A DNA stretch of 64,000 bases from Gramella sp. MT6 (GTDB taxonomy: Bacteria > Bacteroidota > Bacteroidia > Flavobacteriales > Flavobacteriaceae), in assembly GCF_019357415.1 (NCBI RefSeq), contig NZ_CP048410.1, positions 3,002,501 through 3,066,500 on the forward strand. The letters are read 5' to 3'. The notes under the pieces are model-generated. The model worked only from the letters and a program-made list of their open reading frames with translations, ran no database searches and was not told where the DNA came from. Positions 7,060-15,664 of the stretch are shown piece after piece (the first letter of the stretch is position 1; each line of letters opens with the position of its first letter). A program made the translations under genes and the position numbers.

Positions 7060-9168
7060 TTAAATTTCAAGATTAACTAATTCTTTCTGGACATTTACCG
7101 GAACTGGTTGATATGATGAAAAAATAGAGGTGAAAGTCGCCCTTCCCTGCGTGAGGGACCTTAGATCTGTAGAATAGCCATGAAGTTCTGCCTCTGGAGC
7201 TACACATTTCAAGACCTGGTAATTACCATCACTTTCAATTCCCTGTATTATTGCCCGCCTTGATTGTAAATCTGTCATTACATTCCCAACCATTTCTTCG
7301 GGTACTTTTACTGTTAGTTCTACAGTTGGCTCTAATAGTTTTGGATTTGCATGGAGAAAAGCTTCTTTAAATGCATGTGCTCCCGCGATCTTGAAGGAAA
7401 TATCGTTGGAATCTACCGAATGCATTTTGCCATCATAAACCATAACCCGAACGTCACGACAATAAGAACCCGTTAAAGGCCCCTCCTCCATTACTTCAAG
7501 AATTCCTTTCAGAATAGATGGTAAATATCGCTGATCTATCGCACCTCCAACAATACAATTATAAAATACCAGTTTTCCGCCCCATGGAAGGTCTATCTCT
7601 TCTTTTCCTCTTATATTAAAGCCTTCAGGCTCAGTAATACCTTCGAACCATGGTTCAATCTTCATGTGTACCTGAGCGAATTGACCCGAGCCTCCAGATT
7701 GCTTTTTATGCCTGTAATTTGCATTGGCAGAGCGTTGAATAGTTTCTCTGAAGGCTATTTTCGGCTTTTGAAAACTTACTTCAACTCCGTAAATATTAAG
7801 TAAAATCCATTCCAATATCGCCAAATGAAGCTCACCCTGGCAGGCTATGATCAACTGTCTTCCCTCTTTGGAATAGGATATCTCTACAGTTGGATCCTGA
7901 CTATGGATCTTCTTCAAAGCTTCACTTAATTTCTCCTCATCTTTATTATTTATAGCAGAAATAGCCTTGTGATACCTGGGTTGTGGATATTTAATAGGTT
8001 TAATAGATAACTCACTCCCTACTTCAGATAAGGTGTCATTGGTTTCGGTATCTTTCAATTTCAAGGTGGCTCCAATATCGCCAACGGTAAGCCTTGAAAC
8101 AGGAATACGCTCTTTTCCATCCATGATAAAAAGCTGGTTCAAAGTTTCAGTTTCCCCGGTACGGGAATTGACCAGTTTATCATTCAATTTAACTTCTCCT
8201 CTTTTAACTTTGAAAAAAGTAACCTGACCCAAATTAGGCTGATGAACTGTTTTAAAAACGAATAATGCTGTTGGGGCCTCTTTTTCAGGAATTAATTCTT
8301 TTCCATCCATACTTTGCTCCGCATCCATATCTGTAGCTGCCGGTGCTACATTATCTATGAACCCCATCAACCTTCCGCTGCCCATATCATTAAGTGCAGA
8401 TACACAAAAAACCGGGAATAACTCATGATTCATCATCCCGGCTTTTATCCCTTTTCTCATTTCATTTTCATCGAGGCTGCCCTTATCGAAAAATAGCTCC
8501 ATAAGCTCTTCATCATTTTCAGCAGCTTTTTCCACCAGCTCGTTATGTAAGAAATCTGCCTTCTCTTTTTGATCTTTTGGTATCTCTAACTTTTCGGGCT
8601 TTCCTCCTTGCGGCGGAAATTTATACATCCTCATTTTCAAAATATCGATGATACAATGTGCTCCATCTATCATCACCGGATACTGAATCTGAACGGTATT
8701 ATTTCCAACCAGATTAGAAATGCTTTTTAAACTTTCTTCAAAATTGAAGGCCGGATGGTCTATTTGATTAATAACGAATAAGGTTGGCTTGCGATACCGG
8801 TCTATATAGTTCCAGATGATCTCTGTGCCCACTTCCACTCCTTGTTGCCCATTGATAATGGTCAATATGGTATCTGCGACTTTAATTGAGCTTATAACTT
8901 CTCCTATAAAATCATCGAGACCAGGTGTATCGATTATATTGATCTTATAGTTCCGCCATTCGGTATGCAAAGGAGTTGCATAAACAGAATTCCCTTTCTC
9001 CTGTTCAATTTCGTGATAATCTGAAACTGTGTTCTTATTCTCTACACTTCCTCTCCTATTAATGAGGTTAGCTTCGAATAACATGGTTTCGGCCAGGGTG
9101 GTCTTGCCACTGTTATGGGCACCTACAAAGACCACATTTTTAATGTGCTTATCATCATATACTTTCAT
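7060..9168 (-). CDS. elongation factor G paralogue (EF-G2-like) with altered GTPase motifs
   Basis: A 702-residue translation factor with the full EF-G domain order: GTPase (1 to about 275), beta-barrel domain II (about 300-385), and domains III, IV and V to the C-terminus. The P-loop GAHNSGKT is at 16-23. The switch II motif reads DTPGLDDF (80-87), so the catalytic His of canonical DTPGHVDF is Leu84. The guanine-specificity NKxD reads NQID (134-137). Bacteroidota carry an EF-G2 paralogue, and the Bacteroides one has been reported to translocate without GTPase activity; this gene looks like a member of that group. It is flanked by unrelated genes, not by rpsL/rpsG/tuf, which supports a paralogue rather than housekeeping fusA. 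Confidence 0.88.
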   Translation of the reverse strand: MKVYDDKHIKNVVFVGAHNSGKTTLAETMLFEANLINRRGSVENKNTVSDYHEIEQEKGNSVYATPLHTEWRNYKINIIDTPGLDDFIGEVISSIKVADTILTIINGQQGVEVGTEIIWNYIDRYRKPTLFVINQIDHPAFNFEESLKSISNLVGNNTVQIQYPVMIDGAHCIIDILKMRMYKFPPQGGKPEKLEIPKDQKEKADFLHNELVEKAAENDEELMELFFDKGSLDENEMRKGIKAGMMNHELFPVFCVSALNDMGSGRLMGFIDNVAPAATDMDAEQSMDGKELIPEKEAPTALFVFKTVHQPNLGQVTFFKVKRGEVKLNDKLVNSRTGETETLNQLFIMDGKERIPVSRLTVGDIGATLKLKDTETNDTLSEVGSELSIKPIKYPQPRYHKAISAINNKDEEKLSEALKKIHSQDPTVEISYSKEGRQLIIACQGELHLAILEWILLNIYGVEVSFQKPKIAFRETIQRSANANYRHKKQSGGSGQFAQVHMKIEPWFEGITEPEGFNIRGKEEIDLPWGGKLVFYNCIVGGAIDQRYLPSILKGILEVMEEGPLTGSYCRDVRVMVYDGKMHSVDSNDISFKIAGAHAFKEAFLHANPKLLEPTVELTVKVPEEMVGNVMTDLQSRRAIIQGIESDGNYQVLKCVAPEAELHGYSTDLRSLTQGRATFTSIFSSYQPVPVNVQKELVNLEI

Positions 9169-9324
9169 TTCCGGCTGTTTTTAAATTAGTATCAAGCAGG
9201 AAATAAAGATCAAAATAGAATGGGAGATGAAAAATGCAGGAACTGCTTAATAAAGATAAGCATAAGCCTAAAAACTTGTATGTTTTTTTCCCAGGTTTTT
9301 AATCAAAGATAAATTGAAAGTGTT

Positions 9325-10374
9325 CTATTCGGAAAATTCCTTTTTACTGAATAAAATACCGAACGGTTTTAATTCATTGATATTCAAAAGAACAACCGTA
9401 ACTATTCCCATGATAGGGATTGCCAGGATCATTCCTATAATTCCCCAAACCATATTTCCCAGAATAACGGCTACAATTACAAAGAATGGATGTACATCTA
9501 CCCTTTCCCCTACTACATAGGGTTGCAAAACATAACTTTCTACAAATTGGGTTACGGTAAAAGTAAGTGCAATCCCAATTAATACGGTAGTATCACCTGA
9601 AGTAAGAAATCCAAATGCCACTGCCATCGTGAACCCAATCACATTACCAACATATGGAATGAGCGTTAATACTGCAGCTATCACACTCACCAGGATAAAA
9701 TTGTTAACTCCTGAAATTCCAAGGCCTATGGAGTATAGAACTGCAAGCAAGCCCATTAAGATTAGTTTTCCGAGTAAATATTGGGGAGCTACTTTAGCCG
9801 ATTTCGTAATTATGGTTTTTACTGTATCGCGTTCCTCGTCTGGAAACATCCTCATTAGAAAATCCTTGAAAATTTGCCGGTAATTTAGAAGGAAGAATAC
9901 ATATACAAAAGTTAGCAGATAATTGGCTAGAAAGCTGGAAAGCCCACTCATGAATGCTTTTATCCTATCCCCGGTCCCGGAACCCATTTCAGAAGAATTA
10001 TTCTTCGCTTCCTTAATATCTTCCTGATCCAACGGCGTGTGTTTTAAGGCGAAGGCCTTAAATTGTTCGATCTTAGGAGTCATGGTTTCCTCGATCTGTG
10101 GCCAGTCTTCTGCAAAAGACCTTATTTGATATGACACCAGAGCCATAAGTCCTACAGAAATAATAAAAAGGATCAGGCTATTTAAAATGGCAGCCAGTGG
10201 CCTTTTCATTTTCTTTTCCATTAATTGTGAAAGAGGTAATACCACTAGACTTAAAATAACAGCCGTTAATAAGGGCGCAAAAAACCCTTTAGCTTTGGTA
10301 AGGCCAAGAAATAAAAAATATGTGCCTAAAATTAGAGCTGTGCCGTAAAGCAGCAGTTTTTTTTTGGTTATCAT
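9325..10374 (-). CDS. AI-2E family permease (PerM/YdiK-like)
   Basis: The start is taken at the Met at 10374 (MITKKKLLLYG), since the ten extra residues to 10404 are polar and non-conserved. About 349 residues form an integral membrane protein with a paired N-terminal hairpin (residues about 8-55), a helix near 60-80, a soluble segment around 85-145, and a C-terminal cluster of helices with the family signature GxxxGxxxxIPxxG (LTLIPYVGNVIG). Members transport diverse small molecules or ions, with AI-2 export only one example. Substrate unknown. Monocistronic. Confidence 0.87.
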   Translation of the reverse strand: MITKKKLLLYGTALILGTYFLFLGLTKAKGFFAPLLTAVILSLVVLPLSQLMEKKMKRPLAAILNSLILFIISVGLMALVSYQIRSFAEDWPQIEETMTPKIEQFKAFALKHTPLDQEDIKEAKNNSSEMGSGTGDRIKAFMSGLSSFLANYLLTFVYVFFLLNYRQIFKDFLMRMFPDEERDTVKTIITKSAKVAPQYLLGKLILMGLLAVLYSIGLGISGVNNFILVSVIAAVLTLIPYVGNVIGFTMAVAFGFLTSGDTTVLIGIALTFTVTQFVESYVLQPYVVGERVDVHPFFVIVAVILGNMVWGIIGMILAIPIMGIVTVVLLNINELKPFGILFSKKEFSE

Positions 10375-10654
10375 GTGGTTGGTTTTCTGGTATAGTATCA
10401 GCAATATCCGAAACTTTTTAGCGACTTTCTATTAAAGAATTCAAAAACCCTTGTTTTATTTTTAGATAAACCTAATTCTTGCAAAATTAATTTTAGGGAT
10501 GAAGAGGATCCAAAATTGAAATCTTTAGTACTGTGTTTGAAACTTTCCTCATAATGAATTTAAAAGTTTCTACTGTCTTAACTAAGTTGGTTGATCTGTA
10601 ATACTTACTTAAAATTTTTCTGGTTGGCTTATTATCAATAAATACAGAATTCCG
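10375..10654. other. gene-free stretch with one inverted repeat
   Basis: No ORF with coding character was found. There is an 8-bp inverted repeat GAAACTTT/AAAGTTTC (10539-10546 with 10563-10570). CAAAATTA at 10492-10499 is a minus-strand TAATTTTG match to the flavobacterial -7 box and could drive the permease gene. Confidence 0.3.
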
Positions 10655-10657
10655 AAA

Positions 10658-10688
10658 ATAAAAAAAAGCCATCTTTTCAGATGGCTTT
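10658..10688 (-). terminator. rho-independent terminator of the csp cluster
   Basis: AAAGCCATC-TTTTCA-GATGGCTTT (10665-10688) forms a 9-bp stem. On the minus strand it is followed by a run of T (complement of the A-run at 10658-10667), 25 nt downstream of the last csp stop codon. Confidence 0.85.
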
Positions 10689-10712
10689 AACTTTTAAAAA
10701 GGGATCAACTAA

Positions 10713-10907
10713 TTAGTCGATAAGCTCAACGTTAATTGCGTTTAATCCTTTTTTTCCTTGCTCAGTTTCGAACTGAACTTTATCGTCTTCACGGATATCG
10801 TCAATTAGACCACTTGAGTGTACGAAGATATCTTCGTTAGATCCTTCAGCCTGAATAAAACCAAATCCTTTTGTATTGTTGAAAAACTTTACTTTACCTT
10901 CTTGCAT
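10713..10907 (-). CDS. cold shock protein, CspA family (copy 1, most downstream)
   Basis: A 64-residue single cold-shock domain with both RNA-binding motifs: KGFGFI (RNP1) and IFVHSS (RNP2). It binds single-stranded RNA/DNA and acts as an RNA chaperone in this family. It differs from the other two copies at a few positions (QAEGSN for KADDSN, and KVQFETEQ). It is last of three tandem copies in the same orientation and is followed by a strong terminator. The leader resembles those of the other two. Confidence 0.95.
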   Translation of the reverse strand: MQEGKVKFFNNTKGFGFIQAEGSNEDIFVHSSGLIDDIREDDKVQFETEQGKKGLNAINVELID

Positions 10908-10950
10908 TACTGTACTTATTAATTGTTATAAATTTGCCGCTTTATTTATA

Positions 10951-10961
10951 GATCATGCGAC
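10951..10961 (-). promoter_or_regulatory. conserved csp upstream element, copy 1
   Basis: The plus strand reads GATCATGCGAC, 44 nt upstream of the csp copy 1 start. Copies at 11248 and 11544 lie at nearly the same distance from their genes. A shared operator or 5'-leader element is inferred. Confidence 0.5.
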
Positions 10962-11008
10962 GATCGATCTGGATTATTTCTAAACTCCTTAAAGGTGTTC
11001 TAAAATAA

Positions 11009-11203
11009 TTAGTCTATAACTTCTACGTTCACAGCGTTAAGGCCTTTTTTGCCTTGCTCTACTTCGAACTGAACTCTGTCATCTTCACGAATTTCGTCGA
11101 TTAGACCACTTGAGTGTACAAAGATGTCTTCGTTTGAATCGTCAGCTTTAATAAAACCAAATCCTTTGGTATTATTGAAAAACTTTACTTTACCTTCTTG
11201 CAT
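11009..11203 (-). CDS. cold shock protein, CspA family (copy 2)
   Basis: A 64-residue cold-shock domain protein, identical in amino acid sequence to the copy at 11305 despite synonymous nucleotide differences (for example in the last ten codons). RNP1 and RNP2 motifs are intact. Identity at the protein level with silent divergence points to purifying selection or gene conversion after duplication. It probably acts as an RNA chaperone. Confidence 0.95.
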   Translation of the reverse strand: MQEGKVKFFNNTKGFGFIKADDSNEDIFVHSSGLIDEIREDDRVQFEVEQGKKGLNAVNVEVID

Positions 11204-11247
11204 TACTATACTTATTAATTGTTACAAATTTGCCGTGCTTGTTTAGA

Positions 11248-11258
11248 GATCGTACGAC
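11248..11258 (-). promoter_or_regulatory. conserved csp upstream element, copy 2
   Basis: The plus strand reads GATCGTACGAC, 45 nt upstream of the csp copy 2 start. It overlaps a 10-bp inverted repeat TTTAGAGATC (11242-11251) / GATCTCTAAA (11280-11289). Confidence 0.5.
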
Positions 11259-11304
11259 ATACAATCTTCATCATTAACAGATCTCTAAAGAAAACTGAAA
11301 ATAA

Positions 11305-11499
11305 TTAGTCAATTACTTCAACGTTTACGGCGTTAAGGCCTTTTTTACCTTGCTCAACTTCGAACTGTACTCTATCGTCTTCACGAATTTCGTCGATTAG
11401 ACCACTTGAGTGTACAAAGATGTCCTCGTTTGAATCGTCAGCTTTAATAAAACCAAATCCTTTGGTATTATTGAAAAACTTTACTTTACCTTCTTGCAT
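11305..11499 (-). CDS. cold shock protein, CspA family (copy 3, most upstream)
   Basis: A 64-residue cold-shock domain protein, the same protein sequence as copy 2. It is the first of the tandem set in the direction of transcription and starts 70 nt downstream of the desaturase stop codon. Pairing with a membrane-lipid desaturase makes biological sense, because both RNA chaperoning and membrane unsaturation are cold-adaptation functions, but cotranscription is not proven. Confidence 0.95.
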   Translation of the reverse strand: MQEGKVKFFNNTKGFGFIKADDSNEDIFVHSSGLIDEIREDDRVQFEVEQGKKGLNAVNVEVID

Positions 11500-11543
11500 T
11501 ACTATACTTGTTATTATTTATAAAATTGCCGTCTTTGTTTAAA

Positions 11544-11554
11544 GATCGTACGAC
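11544..11554 (-). promoter_or_regulatory. conserved csp upstream element, copy 3
   Basis: The plus strand reads GATCGTACGAC, 45 nt upstream of the csp copy 3 start, in the gap after the desaturase gene. Confidence 0.5.
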
Positions 11555-11569
11555 ATCCAATCTATATTA

Positions 11570-12685
11570 TTAACCTGCTCTAAGATTATCCATCCTTCCT
11601 AACTGGCGAAGCATTTTGAAATGCTCTCCAACTGCCGAGACAAAGCTGTGTTTATTATGGTAAGGCAAACCGTATTCTTTTGCGGTTTGTGCTACGATAT
11701 GTGATATTTTTCTATAATGAACATGACAGATATTTGGTAATAAATGATGTTCTATCTGGTAATTTAATCCTCCAATGAACCAGGAAAATAACCTGCTTTT
11801 TGGTGAAAAATTACTTGTTGTAAAAAGTTGATGACTCGCCCAGTCCCCTTCTACTATTCCTTCTTCATTTGGCAAAGGATATTCGGTGGTAGGTACTATA
11901 TGCGCCAGCTGAAATACAGTTGTGATAAGAAGTCCAGTTACAAAATGCATACTAATAAATGCAAGCACTACTATCCACCACGCTACAGGAGCCATAATAA
12001 TTGGCAGTACTAATACGAATCCAAAAGAAACGACTTTCCATCCAATAACCTTAGCCAGCTCTTTATTAAAAGCTTTTCCTCCTTTAAAGAATCCCATTTT
12101 TTTAAATCGTGCCATTCTAATAAAATCTTTCGCAGTAACCCATGATACTGTAGACAGACCATAGAAGAACCAGGAATAGATATGTTGGAATTTATGGATC
12201 ATATACCTTTTGGTATGTGGTGTAAATCTTAAAAAGAATGGAGGATTTATATCATCATCTGCCTCTTCTATATTAGTGAAGGTATGATGAAGTACATTAT
12301 GCTGTATTTTCCAGATACTTGCATTTGCTCCAATCAGGTTCAAAGTATATCCTAAGTATTGATTTACTTTTTGATTTTTAGAGTAAGAATTATGGATCGC
12401 ATCATGCATGATGCCCATTCCAATTCCAGCCATCCCAAAACCACTGGTTATATATAAAGCAAAGATCAACCATACACTGGAAACTATCCCAGTATTGATA
12501 ATCACTAAAGGAGTAATGAACACCAATAACATTAAAATCGTTTTAACGATCATACTGCCATTAGCATGCTTACTAATTTGATTAGTTTTGAAATATGAAT
12601 TTACACGGCTCCTAAGAGTCTTGGAAAATTCTGAAGCCCGTTTCTGGGCAAATTTTGGATTGTTGATACTGGTACTGTTTTTAAT
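11570..12685 (-). CDS. acyl-CoA/fatty acid desaturase (start codon non-standard)
   Basis: A di-iron membrane fatty acid desaturase with all three histidine boxes: HDAIHNS, HNVLHHT and QIEHHLLPNICH. Four or more membrane segments flank them. The first in-frame ATG is at 12553, but the frame stays open for 46 more codons. These encode family-like sequence (PKFAQKRASEFSRTLRSRV, then NSYFKTNQISKHANGS), ending at a TAG at 12692-12694, with no ATG, GTG or TTG in between. I extend the gene to an ATT codon at 12685 as the likely true start; the ATG at 12553 is the conservative alternative and would remove the conserved cytosolic N-terminus. Expected role: membrane lipid unsaturation, next to the csp genes. 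Confidence 0.85.
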   Translation of the reverse strand: MKNSTSINNPKFAQKRASEFSKTLRSRVNSYFKTNQISKHANGSMIVKTILMLLVFITPLVIINTGIVSSVWLIFALYITSGFGMAGIGMGIMHDAIHNSYSKNQKVNQYLGYTLNLIGANASIWKIQHNVLHHTFTNIEEADDDINPPFFLRFTPHTKRYMIHKFQHIYSWFFYGLSTVSWVTAKDFIRMARFKKMGFFKGGKAFNKELAKVIGWKVVSFGFVLVLPIIMAPVAWWIVVLAFISMHFVTGLLITTVFQLAHIVPTTEYPLPNEEGIVEGDWASHQLFTTSNFSPKSRLFSWFIGGLNYQIEHHLLPNICHVHYRKISHIVAQTAKEYGLPYHNKHSFVSAVGEHFKMLRQLGRMDNLRAG

Positions 12686-12770
12686 TACTGTCTAAATACT
12701 GAAGTGACTAAAACTTGGAATATCCTGAACGGATTTACTAAAGTGAAGAAAACTAAATTATTTAACATGG

Positions 12771-12778
12771 CAAATGTA
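12771..12778 (-). promoter_or_regulatory. possible flavobacterial -7 box upstream of desaturase
   Basis: The plus strand CAAATGTA equals minus-strand TACATTTG, an exact TAnnTTTG match. It is 86 nt upstream of the proposed ATT start and 218 nt from the ATG. No clear TTG -33 box at the best spacing. Confidence 0.3.
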
Positions 12779-12886
12779 CATTTAAATATCCGATGCACAC
12801 CACAATAACCAATTAATTTTCAATAAATTACAATTCAGGATAATTTGTGTAGTAGTATAAGGCTTAGAATCAAGCCTAAAGAGATT

Positions 12887-13345
12887 TTAGATCCTTTTAA
12901 CCCTAACAGCGTTAAGACCTTTCATTCCCTGTTCTAATTCGAAACTTACCTTGTCGTTCTCTTCGATCTCATCTATGAGACCGCTTACATGGACAAAATA
13001 TTTTTCACCGGTTGTTTTCCCAATAATGAATCCAAAACCTTTAGAATGGTCAAAAAAGGAAACTTTTCCTTCGGTATCGGTTACAGGTTCTTCATAATCC
13101 CTATCCTCTTTCTTAGGTATAGCGATCTCAATATCTTCTGCGTCTACTTCTACCTTTTGAGATGGATCTGGCGGAGTATCTGTAAGATTCCCATCTGCAT
13201 CTACATAGGCGATCATATCTTCAAATGATGCTCCTTTGTTAGAATTTTCTTTTCTCTCCTGCTTTTTAGCTTCCTTCTCTTTACGTTTCTTAAGCTTCTT
13301 TTTCTCTTTTTCTCGTTTGTTTTGGGTTTGTCCGGATCTTGCCAT
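12887..13345 (-). CDS. cold-shock-domain protein with basic coiled N-terminus
   Basis: A 152-residue protein. Residues 1-40 are almost entirely Lys, Glu, Arg and Gln and are probably a charged helix. An acidic linker follows (about 45-85). The C-terminal 65 residues form a cold-shock domain with KGFGFI and KYFVHVSG RNP motifs. The domain resembles the three short Csp copies but the tail adds a nucleic-acid-binding or ribosome-binding extension. This domain order is common in Bacteroidota. It probably acts as an RNA chaperone. It is separated from the desaturase by about 200 nt and transcribed towards it. Confidence 0.88.
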   Translation of the reverse strand: MARSGQTQNKREKEKKKLKKRKEKEAKKQERKENSNKGASFEDMIAYVDADGNLTDTPPDPSQKVEVDAEDIEIAIPKKEDRDYEEPVTDTEGKVSFFDHSKGFGFIIGKTTGEKYFVHVSGLIDEIEENDKVSFELEQGMKGLNAVRVKRI

Positions 13346-13550
13346 TCACTAAATTTTAATTACTATTCGTTTTCCAACTTCAATGCTTTGAACCAACTAA
13401 ACGAATACCAGAAAAATTTAATGTGTAAGATTATCTTTTGAAGGTTTAATTCAGAGAGAGCAATGGCTGATCTCAGCCTGCATCAAAATTTTGGTAAAGA
13501 TAGTCATAGGAATCCGATAATAAAAGATTTAAAGCTGAGACTTCCTAAAA

Positions 13551-14417
13551 TTATTCTTTTTCATGCAAATACTTGAATACTGCTGTAAAATCAAGATCGG
13601 CCATATTTTTATGTTTAGCCAAACCATATATCTCTTCTGCAGTGCTAGTCAAAGGACTTGGTTGCCCCAATTCATAGGCAGTTTCTGTGAACAAATGAAG
13701 ATCCTTTTGAAGGTGTTTCAAAGGGAAATTAGGCTCATAATCATTATTCTCTATCCTGGACCTGAAAACATCAAGAATTGGCGCCGTTACGGGTGTTTTA
13801 AGTAAAATGTCCATCCCGGTCTTTTTATCAATCCCCATGGCCATTCCCAAATTGAGGCTTTCGGAAAACGCCAGAATACTTTGTCCTAATAATTGATTTA
13901 TCATGATCTTCATGGCTGAACCTTTCCCAGCTGGACCTATATGTACTGCATCTTTACCCATTTTTAAAAATAAAGGTTTAGCTTCTTCAAAATCTTCTTT
14001 TGTGCCACCTGCCAGAAAAAGCAATTCACCTTCTTCCGCAGGAACTTTTGAACCCGAAACAGGCACATCCATAAATCGTATACCTGTTTTTATTGCGAGA
14101 TTGGACATCCGTTCACTGAAGGAAGGATTCACCGTACTGCAATCTATCCAGAGAGCATCCTTTTGCATTCCTGATAAAAATCCTTCTGAACCAGTTGCCA
14201 TTTCTTCTACGACCGCCGGTTTTTCCAACATAGAAAATAGTATATCAACTCCCTCCCCTGCTTCTTTGGCGGAATCTGCCCAATGAGCACCATTATTAAG
14301 AAGTTCTTCTGCTTTTTCTTTAGTGCGGTTATAAACCTTTAGATCATAACCAGCATTTAAAAGATTAAATGCCATACGGCTACCCATAATTCCTAAACCT
14401 ATAAACCCTATTTTCAT
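13551..14417 (-). CDS. 3-hydroxyisobutyrate dehydrogenase-family oxidoreductase
   Basis: A 288-residue beta-hydroxyacid dehydrogenase. The N-terminal Rossmann motif GFIGLGIMGSRM is at residues 4-15, the substrate-binding DVPVSGSK around 117-124, and the catalytic lysine in GKGSAMKIMINQ around 165-175. The all-alpha C-terminal domain is complete. Substrates in this family include 3-hydroxyisobutyrate, tartronate semialdehyde and succinic semialdehyde (GLYR-like); which applies here cannot be decided. Monocistronic, with a good promoter at 14440-14466. Confidence 0.88.
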   Translation of the reverse strand: MKIGFIGLGIMGSRMAFNLLNAGYDLKVYNRTKEKAEELLNNGAHWADSAKEAGEGVDILFSMLEKPAVVEEMATGSEGFLSGMQKDALWIDCSTVNPSFSERMSNLAIKTGIRFMDVPVSGSKVPAEEGELLFLAGGTKEDFEEAKPLFLKMGKDAVHIGPAGKGSAMKIMINQLLGQSILAFSESLNLGMAMGIDKKTGMDILLKTPVTAPILDVFRSRIENNDYEPNFPLKHLQKDLHLFTETAYELGQPSPLTSTAEEIYGLAKHKNMADLDFTAVFKYLHEKE

Positions 14418-14439
14418 AATATACTTTTTTACCGTTAGT

Positions 14440-14466
14440 CAAATTTAACCACTGCAGAAGAAGCAA
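14440..14466 (-). promoter_or_regulatory. flavobacterial-type promoter
   Basis: The minus strand TAAATTTG (14447-14440) matches the -7 consensus TAnnTTTG, and a TTG (14466-14464) lies 16 nt upstream as the -33 box. The -7 box is 22 nt from the dehydrogenase start. Confidence 0.5.
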
Positions 14467-14549
14467 TCAATAACTACTGGATTTTAGCAAAAGTTTATGA
14501 CCTGTAGAATTGAAATGTCAATAATGACTAGTAATTTGAAAAGAAAAAC

Positions 14550-15557
14550 ATGAAAGCGATAGGTTTTAAAAAATCACTACCAATAGACCAGGATCAAAGT
14601 CTTTTTGAGTTCGAAACGGATAAACCTTCTCCAGAAAAACGTGATCTACTGGTGAAGATCAAAGCAATTTCGGTTAATCCTGTAGATTATAAGGTGCGGC
14701 AGAGTGCTGCAAAAGATGAAGAACTGGACAATCCTAAGATCATAGGATGGGATGCCGCGGGAATTGTTGAATCTATTGGTGAAGGGGTTACTCATTTTAA
14801 ACCAGGGGACGAAGTATTTTATTCCGGAGATATAACCCGGTCTGGATGCTATTCCGAATTCCAGATTATAGATGAAAGGATCGTTAGTCACAAACCTAAA
14901 AACCTTGATTGGACGGAAGCCGCTGCCTTGCCACTTACTGCTCTTACAGCTTGGGAATCTATTTTTGACAGATTGAGGATCAAAGAGAATTCCGGACAGG
15001 GAAAAAATATTTTAATTATTGGAGGTGCCGGTGGAGTTGGTTCGATTGCGATCCAAATATTAAAGAAATTGACGAAATTAAAAGTTATTGCCACCGCCTC
15101 CAGGGATGTGACCAGGAACTGGTGTGAGAAAATGGGAGCCGATGATATTGTTGACCATCATGACCTATTGGACCAAATGTCTGGTTACAAAAACGTGGAT
15201 TATATTTTAAATTTTGCCGATACTTCCGGAACCTGGGACGCCATGGCTGAATTAATCGCACCACAGGGTGGAATTTGTTGTGTAGTCAACACTACTGAAA
15301 ATGTAGACCTTAATGCTTTAAAAAGTAAAAGTGTAAGTTTTCACTGGGAACTAATGTTTACAAGAAGCATGTTTGAGACCGAAGATATGATTGCTCAGCA
15401 AAAAATACTACAGCGCATAAAAGATCTTGTAGAAGAGAAGAAAATATTTTCTACGATGAATAAAAAGTTTGAAGGTTTAAATTCTGAAACTTTTAAAAAG
15501 GTGCATAAGCTACAGGAGTCAGGTAAATCTGTCGGAAAGAATGTAATACAGTTTTAG
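14550..15557 (+). CDS. MDR-family alcohol dehydrogenase/quinone oxidoreductase-like protein
   Basis: A 335-residue medium-chain dehydrogenase/reductase. The GroES-like N-terminal domain (about 1-125) contains GWDAAGIVESIGEGV and FKPGDEVFYSG. The Rossmann domain has GGAGGVGSIAIQ near residues 157-168. The zinc-ligand cysteines of classical alcohol dehydrogenases are missing, so it is of the zinc-independent quinone-oxidoreductase (zeta-crystallin) type, despite the common label of zinc-binding alcohol dehydrogenase family. An NADPH-dependent reduction of a quinone or enone is expected. Divergent from the dehydrogenase at 13551. Confidence 0.88.
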   Translation: MKAIGFKKSLPIDQDQSLFEFETDKPSPEKRDLLVKIKAISVNPVDYKVRQSAAKDEELDNPKIIGWDAAGIVESIGEGVTHFKPGDEVFYSGDITRSGCYSEFQIIDERIVSHKPKNLDWTEAAALPLTALTAWESIFDRLRIKENSGQGKNILIIGGAGGVGSIAIQILKKLTKLKVIATASRDVTRNWCEKMGADDIVDHHDLLDQMSGYKNVDYILNFADTSGTWDAMAELIAPQGGICCVVNTTENVDLNALKSKSVSFHWELMFTRSMFETEDMIAQQKILQRIKDLVEEKKIFSTMNKKFEGLNSETFKKVHKLQESGKSVGKNVIQF

Positions 15558-15664
15558 AAAAGACTTTTAGTTATAGATAAGGAGAATCAAAATTCAATTT
15601 ATAAGAGGAATTATTGGATAAAACGATAATAGATATTTACCGGTTTTGATTAAGAAATGAATTT

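Noticed and set aside
10908..11304. Possible CRISPR-like repetition between csp genes
   Set aside because: It is three gene copies with leaders, not short direct repeats with unique spacers.
12859..12877. Hairpin AGGCTT/AAGCCT after the large cold-shock gene as terminator
   Set aside because: The stem is only six pairs and the following minus-strand sequence is not T-rich; left out of the feature list.
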